Source: Protonemura montana (taxonomy: Eukaryota > Arthropoda > Insecta > Plecoptera > Nemouridae). From it: DNA of 64,000 nt. Numbering within the stretch: position 1 is the first letter of the stretch; each line of letters begins with the position of its first letter. The stretch spans positions 26,193,076 to 26,257,075 of the forward strand of contig OX387604.1 in NCBI GenBank assembly GCA_947568835.1. Reading direction: 5' to 3'. The notes beneath the pieces are model-generated. The model was not told the DNA's origin, did no database searches, and saw only the letters and a list, made by a program, of their open reading frames with translations. The translations under genes and the position numbers were made by a program. Shown in pieces: positions 58,946 to 64,000 of this stretch.

Positions 58946-61900
58946 CTAGCCCAGTGCATAGGGGGGCTTGTCTCCAGTTGTCACCAAGTACACCCCCAAA
59001 GTCCTGTAGAAGACGGGAAACATGATTCAAAGTCCTGTAGAAGACGGGGAACATGAGGCAAAGTCCTGTAGAAGACGGGGAACATGAGGCAAAGTCCTGT
59101 AGAAGACGGGGAACATGATTCAAAGTCCTGTAGAAGACGGGGAACATGATTCAAAGTCCTGTAGAAGACGGGGAACATGATTCAAAGTCCTGTAGAAGAC
59201 GGGGAACATGATTCAAAGTCCTGTAGAAGACGGGGAACATGAGGCAAAGTCCTGTAGAAGACGGGGAACATGATTCAAAGTCCTGTAGAAGACGGGGAAC
59301 ATGAGGCAAAGTCCTGTAGAAGACGGGGAACATGAGGCAAAGTCCTGTAGAAGACGGGGAACATGATTCAAAGTCCTGTAGAAGACGGGGAACATGAGGC
59401 AAAGTCCTGTAGAAGACGGGGAACATGATTCAAAGTCCTGTAGAAGACGGGGAACATGAGGCAAAGTCCTGTAGAAGACGGGGAACATGATTCAAAGTCC
59501 TGTAGAAGACGGGGAACATGAGGCAAAGTCCTGTAGAAGACGGGGAACATGAGGCAAAGTCCTGTAGAAGACGGGGAATATGAGGCAAAGTCCTGTAGAA
59601 GACGGGGAACATGATTCAAAGTCCTGTAGAAGACGGGGAACATGAGGCAAAGTCCTGTAGAAGACGGGGAACATGATTCAAAGTCCTGTAGAAGACGGGG
59701 AACATGAGGCAAAGTCCTGTAGAAGACGGGGAACATGATTCAAAGTCCTGTAGAAGACGGGGAACATGATTCAAAGTCCTGTAGAAGACGGGGAACATGA
59801 TTCAAAGTCCTGTAGAAGACGGGGAACATGATTCAAAGTCCTGTAGAAGACGGGGAACATGAGGCAAAGTCCTGTAGAAGACGGGGAACATGAGGCAAAG
59901 TCCTGATTTCGTGCTGTATTCTCAATTACCCTGGACTGCACTTTTCGCCCATCGGCACGCGCTGCAGTTTAGTGTTCTCATTTTCAGGGCACCAGCCAAG
60001 AACGTATTGATAGTAATTAGGACAGGAAATTCCCCAGAATCCTTTCGGTGATCCAATAGACTCAGCGAAGTAGACCGGCGCCAGTAGATGGCTGCACAGG
60101 GATGGATCTGTAACACAAACAACGTCCAATATTATGCATTTATGCATTTATGCATTTATACAAATGCATTTATGCATTTTTATTTAGCATTTATAAGATC
60201 TCGAGCCTTCACACATCCGGGATACAGCCACTTCTAGTGGCACCACGATTTCAAATTTTAGCTTTTTCCAAAATAACATCGAGTTTATTTTCCAGAGTAC
60301 ATGTTTATCTGTCACGTTGGCCCCTTCTGGATTGACACACTTGTACCGTCAGGAAGGGCAGTAAGTTTCCCGATAGATACAGAAACTGCGTGCAAAAGAT
60401 GATAAGAAATTAAGCTTCCTTACTTTTATGTCCCTTGCAACCTCTTTGAGTTGTTCCACCATTGACATAGAAATCTGCGTGGCCGGTCGACTCGACTTTG
60501 CCCAAAATGCCAACGTTCGTGTGTATGACGTCCACGAAACGAGCGTCTCCGGAATCTAGTTTCCAAGTGTCTGCCATGGTCTTGAATAGAGGGAGAGCTG
60601 GGTCCAGTCCTGGTGACAGATCACGTGCAACCTTCAAGTTTCTGGTAACTCGGCATTGGTCATTGAATTCTATCATTTATTATGCAGGCAACATAAGCTT
60701 GCGCTACATGGAGCTAGCGCTGTAATAGTTTAAATGAGTGGCAATGAAAAGATGCTCAAATTTCTGCTAAAGCTGAAACCATAGAAACGGCTACCAAGCG
60801 GTGGGAGATATTTAAAAAATTGCCTTATGACGATGTGTACCTGTGTGTGTGGGAGGACGATTTAGTTAGGTATCACTGCGCTGAGTCAGGTATTGGATGG
60901 GTGACCATCATACACATGACCAGTTCTGTTTGGGAGAGAGGTTGGAGGGATAAAAGTTAAGCAACACTGCGCTGAGTCAGGTATTGGATGTGTGACCATC
61001 ATACACATGACCAGTTCTGTTCGGGAGAGAGGTTGGAGGGATGAAAGTTAAGCAACACTGCGCTGGGGTCAGGTATTGGATGGGTGACCATCATACACAT
61101 GACCAGTTCTGTTCGGGAGAGAGGTTGGAGGGATGAAATTTAGTACAGCAACTTCACTCGCCTTGCTTATCAACCTCTCGACAGCATGGATTTGTGGAGG
61201 AATCCTGTTGTTCGCGTTGTACCGTCCTTCGGAAGGGACGTTAAGCCGGTGGTCCCTTTGGTGCTATTCCGGCTAGGTGGTCTCCTAGCCCCCTGGTCCC
61301 CTATTCCGGCTGGTCCCCGGCTAGAATAGGGCCTAGGGGGCCTAGTTGGCACCGGGTTTCCCCTCCTCCCTTCTAGGCTAGGTTAGGTTTATCATCTACT
61401 CATTCACCGACGCCATTAGATCAGTGCCGCATGGCCAGAAGTCAAGACAGTGCGTCGTTAAACACCACAAATAAATAAATAAATAAGATTGGTATATGCC
61501 GGGTCGCACCTGTGATCCTCGCCAACTTAAATCCTTTTCGAGCGTAGAGTTTCTCGCTGGTGTAGCCGGCTACGTGGGCCCCCAAACTGAATCCCACAAC
61601 ATGAGTCTCACTGGAGCGAAATGTCGGGTACTGAAACTCCATGGCATCGAGGAACTCAGCTATGCATTTGCCCACATGCCAAGTGTTAATCACGGCTACT
61701 GGATAGCAAGGAGTGTTGCTTAGAAGCGTCCAGTCCACCACGATAACGTTCACATCCCGGTCTTGCTGCTCCAAGTAAGCTGCAAATATTCTGGGGCGTT
61801 ATTTAGGCCATTTTCGATCCACGGTGGGAGCAAAAATGAGCCGGTGCGTGACTCAGTAAGTCACTCCGACGGCTCTGTGAACCACGCGGAACAAAACCAG

Positions 61901-62492
61901 AAGTAGACAATGTTTTCATAACATGCACATTCTGGAAAGTAAGTCGCTAGATAAGCTAGCAACTGTTCGTTGGTTTACTGTATAGCATGTACTGGGTAAC
62001 CATGGTGAACGTAACTCACCCGTTTTGATTTTCCCAGTCGGGTTATACATGTCAAACGCTCCTCCGTACCCGTGAACAATAATTTTCATGGGCAGCGAAG
62101 CGTGAAATCCCTCCCCAGCGTCTGGCGCAGTGACATTCAAACGGATGAACGTCTCCTTGTGCTGTCTAGTTGGTTTGAATACACAATCATTGAACAAATA
62201 ATTTAACACTTTTTCCTAATTAAGCTTTCAAATAGTCTACTTACTTGTTGTACAATTTAAATTGGATAAATTCCGAGTCACATTTGGCAAATAACTGTAA
62301 CACACATGGACCAATCGTGTTCTTTTCTTGCTGTTGAATCACGATTTGAGCACCGCCTGTCAAAAAACACACGCACAATCGCATCCGTGTAAAGATTTAC
62401 TCCAAATACATATGTCACATCACATTTCACTTATTTTTCAAACCCTGGAACTCACCTGGCGCAAAAGCTTGAAAGAAAATCAAGTACCACAT
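58946..62492 (-). CDS. Secreted lipase 4 (pancreatic-lipase/PLA1 fold, GFSLG elbow)
   Basis: Fourth cluster member. Exons are 62456-62492, 62245-62356, 62020-62165, 61510-61779, 60424-60609, 59930-60107 and 58946-59003, in phase, giving 328 residues. Signal peptide: MWYLIFFQAFA. Triad: Ser163 in '[15 protein letters not shown]', where Phe replaces the usual His of GHSLG, Asp191 in 'GLDPALPLF', and His257 in 'SLCSHLLAPVYFAES'. The C-terminus reads 'GVYLVTTGDKPPYALG'. It is the most divergent of the four, with extra cysteines in the last domain ('GISCPNYYQYVLGWCPEN'). Intron 4 carries a multi-headed SINE. The last intron is almost entirely a 31 bp array of its own acceptor. The triad is intact, so an active enzyme is likely. 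Confidence 0.9.
59004..59905 (-). repeat. 31-bp minisatellite of the lipase 4 last-exon acceptor
   Basis: About 29 units of exactly 31 bp fill the last intron of lipase 4 apart from 25 bp next to the donor. On the minus strand each reads 'GACTTTGNNTCATG' and then 'TTCCCCGTCTTCTACAG'. The final unit's CAG is the acceptor, and GACTTTG is the start of the last exon (59003). Two versions, GCCTC and GAATC, alternate irregularly. Confidence 0.96.
60868..61486 (+). mobile_element. 5S-derived SINE with three heads and a rearranged body
   Basis: Plus-strand copy in lipase 4 intron 4, with heads near 60873, 60960 and 61047. Within the body (about 61262-61345) the usual sequence is replaced by GC-rich repeats of CCGGCTAG and GGTCCCC. 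The AATAAATAAATAA tail ends about 20 bp from the exon 4 donor. Confidence 0.9.
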
Positions 62493-64000
62493 GACCGTTG
62501 CTGGTGCTCGAACGCAGAGCAAGTGCCGTTGACGGTTGCGTCGAGAGCATTGCAAGTCGGTGCTGGGTGCTGGGTGCTCGTTGTCTGGTATTAACACTAA
62601 GTATAAGCAATGGGGTCAATCGGCACAGTCTTGCACACTTTTCTCATCATATTTAGCATTGACTTACTGGACTGAAATTAATAATTCATGTCGCATACAA
62701 ACACGTCCGAGGCACGAGCCTAGTTTCCTTCCTATGTGACTTATCGTTTCAATCAACGAATGCCACTTACCAATATTTGGACTGAATTATTTGGGGAAGG
62801 TCACTTACCAATAGTTGGACTGAATTATTTGGGGAATGCCACTTACCAAAAGTTAGACTGAATTATTTGGGGAATGGCACTTACCAAAAGTTGGACTGAA
62901 TTATTTGGGTAAGGTCACTTACCAATAGTTGGACTGAATTATTTGGGGAAGGTCACTTACCAATAGTTGGACTGAATTATTTGGGGAAGACCACTTACCA
63001 GTAGTTGGACTGAATTATTTGGGTAAGGTCACTTACCAATAGTTGGACTGAATTATTTGGGGAAGGTCACTTACCAATAGTTGGACTGAATTATTTGGGG
63101 AAGACCACTTACCAGTAGTTGGACTGAATTATTTGGGGAACGTAACTTACTGAACAAAGCAAGAAATCTGTCAGATACTTCTTTGCAAATCAACGAAAAC
63201 TTAATACTTTAAACTTCCGGTAGTAGGAACGAGGCAAGTTTTGGGAAAAATATGAGATTCATGAGACTTAACATTGTGGGAGAAAAGACATGAAGTAGCA
63301 ACCTATGAACCTGCGGAACCTGCGGAACCTAGGTTTACAATCTCAATCCGGATTTGCGCTCCATCTTAAAGACTTGTTGGTGCTGTCTTATCCCGTGAGG
63401 TCGACTTGCCGCCTGTCAGATAAGATGGTCGGGTCGCCTACCTACAGGGGCAATAACTCCCATCAGCTATCCGCTATGAGTTGGAGTTGGAGTTGGGATA
63501 ATATTTTCACGGTGCCCTCGTGTTGCATTCATGCATCATCCATGAGTTAAAGTTAAACAACATGATTCTTATTTTTCTTGTCAGGTATCGAATGGAAACA
63601 ATCACTTAAGTTACCTCTACAAGGAATTTAGGTAAACAGAAACAAACGGAGTTCACTTCATTCCGCCACCATTTTATTGTAAATTTTTTCTTCGGTATAT
63701 AATAATAAAAATAAGTATTGTGAATTTAAAATGAAAACATTACGCCCAAGCTACTCTTGACAGAAACTAAAAATATCAGATCTCTAATTGATTACGTACA
63801 ACAAACATATCCAAAAATGTACCAAATTCTTACAATTCACTTGGTAAAATATAAGAAGAAAACACATTATTGGACAGCAACAATAGTTCACTTCAGTTAA
63901 ATTGAAATATGTCAGAGACTCCGTCGTGTCGGACAAATTTCCATTGATTAGTTATCCATTTTGTATGTCAAGTTGAGACATATTTCACTCTGGATTTGTC
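62493..64000. other. Region upstream of lipase 4
   Basis: This should contain the lipase 4 promoter, but no TATA box is evident. A 38 bp array occupies 62761-63145. From 63150 to the window end I recognise nothing, and the final 400 bp are AT-rich. Confidence 0.4.
62761..63145 (-). repeat. 38-bp minisatellite with a donor-like site in each unit
   Basis: Ten units of 38 bp. On the minus strand each reads 'CAGTCCAACTATTGGTAAGT' and so contains a consensus-like 5' splice site (TTG, then GTAAGTG). It lies about 270 bp upstream of the lipase 4 start codon. Confidence 0.93.

Noticed and set aside
58981-59798. Frames with FYRTLPHVPRLLQDF repeats as a gene
   Set aside because: They are the 31 bp array in the last intron of lipase 4. 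Only the final unit joins a conserved exon.

Overview
The window is animal genomic DNA, intron-rich and AT-rich, with GT-AG introns of about 80 to 4,400 bp. It carries five kinds of conserved host gene and a dense load of SINEs and tandem repeats. The four lipases lack a PLAT domain and stop at a short conserved 'G-x-Y/F-L-x-T' C-terminus, as arthropod lipases do. I therefore infer an invertebrate, most likely an arthropod or other ecdysozoan. The species cannot be fixed from the sequence alone.

Layout. (1) 247-3051, minus: 5' part of a liprin-beta gene, with N-terminus, coiled coil, SAM1 and SAM2; the gene runs off the left edge. (2) 4494-10215, plus: WDR26/GID7, the LisH-CTLH-WD40 scaffold of the CTLH ubiquitin ligase, divergent from liprin-beta. 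(3) About 16986-23765, plus: eIF4G2/DAP5/NAT1, apparently without an in-frame AUG, as in vertebrate DAP5. (4) 28365-34829, plus: MOB2, the co-activator of NDR kinases, with a 4.4 kb first intron. (5) 39777-62492, minus: four tandem genes for secreted lipases of the pancreatic-lipase/PLA1 fold. All four keep the Ser-Asp-His triad, have a short lid and share intron positions. Each gene was assembled exon by exon with matching splice phases.

Repeats. A roughly 440 bp SINE occurs in about 14 copies, in introns and intergenic DNA. Its head is plainly derived from 5S rRNA, so it is SINE3-like. In seven copies the 5S head is tandemly amplified, up to eight times. A tRNA-derived element, 3' ends of a CR1/L2-like LINE, a 430 bp fold-back element and many minisatellites are also present.

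The most unusual signal is that several minisatellites are tandem copies of a gene's own splice site. WDR26 intron 5 and the last intron of lipase 4 are arrays of 31 bp units, each ending in the acceptor and the first exon bases. Intron 5 of lipase 2 is a 47 bp array that starts on a donor and inverts on itself. Further arrays rich in splice-site-like motifs lie in MOB2 intron 3 and upstream of lipase 4. Large 12 bp satellites surround the last exon of lipase 3.

The genes are functionally independent: synaptic/adhesion scaffold, ubiquitin ligase, translation factor, kinase co-activator and digestive or yolk-type lipases. Only the lipases form a true cluster, made by tandem duplication.
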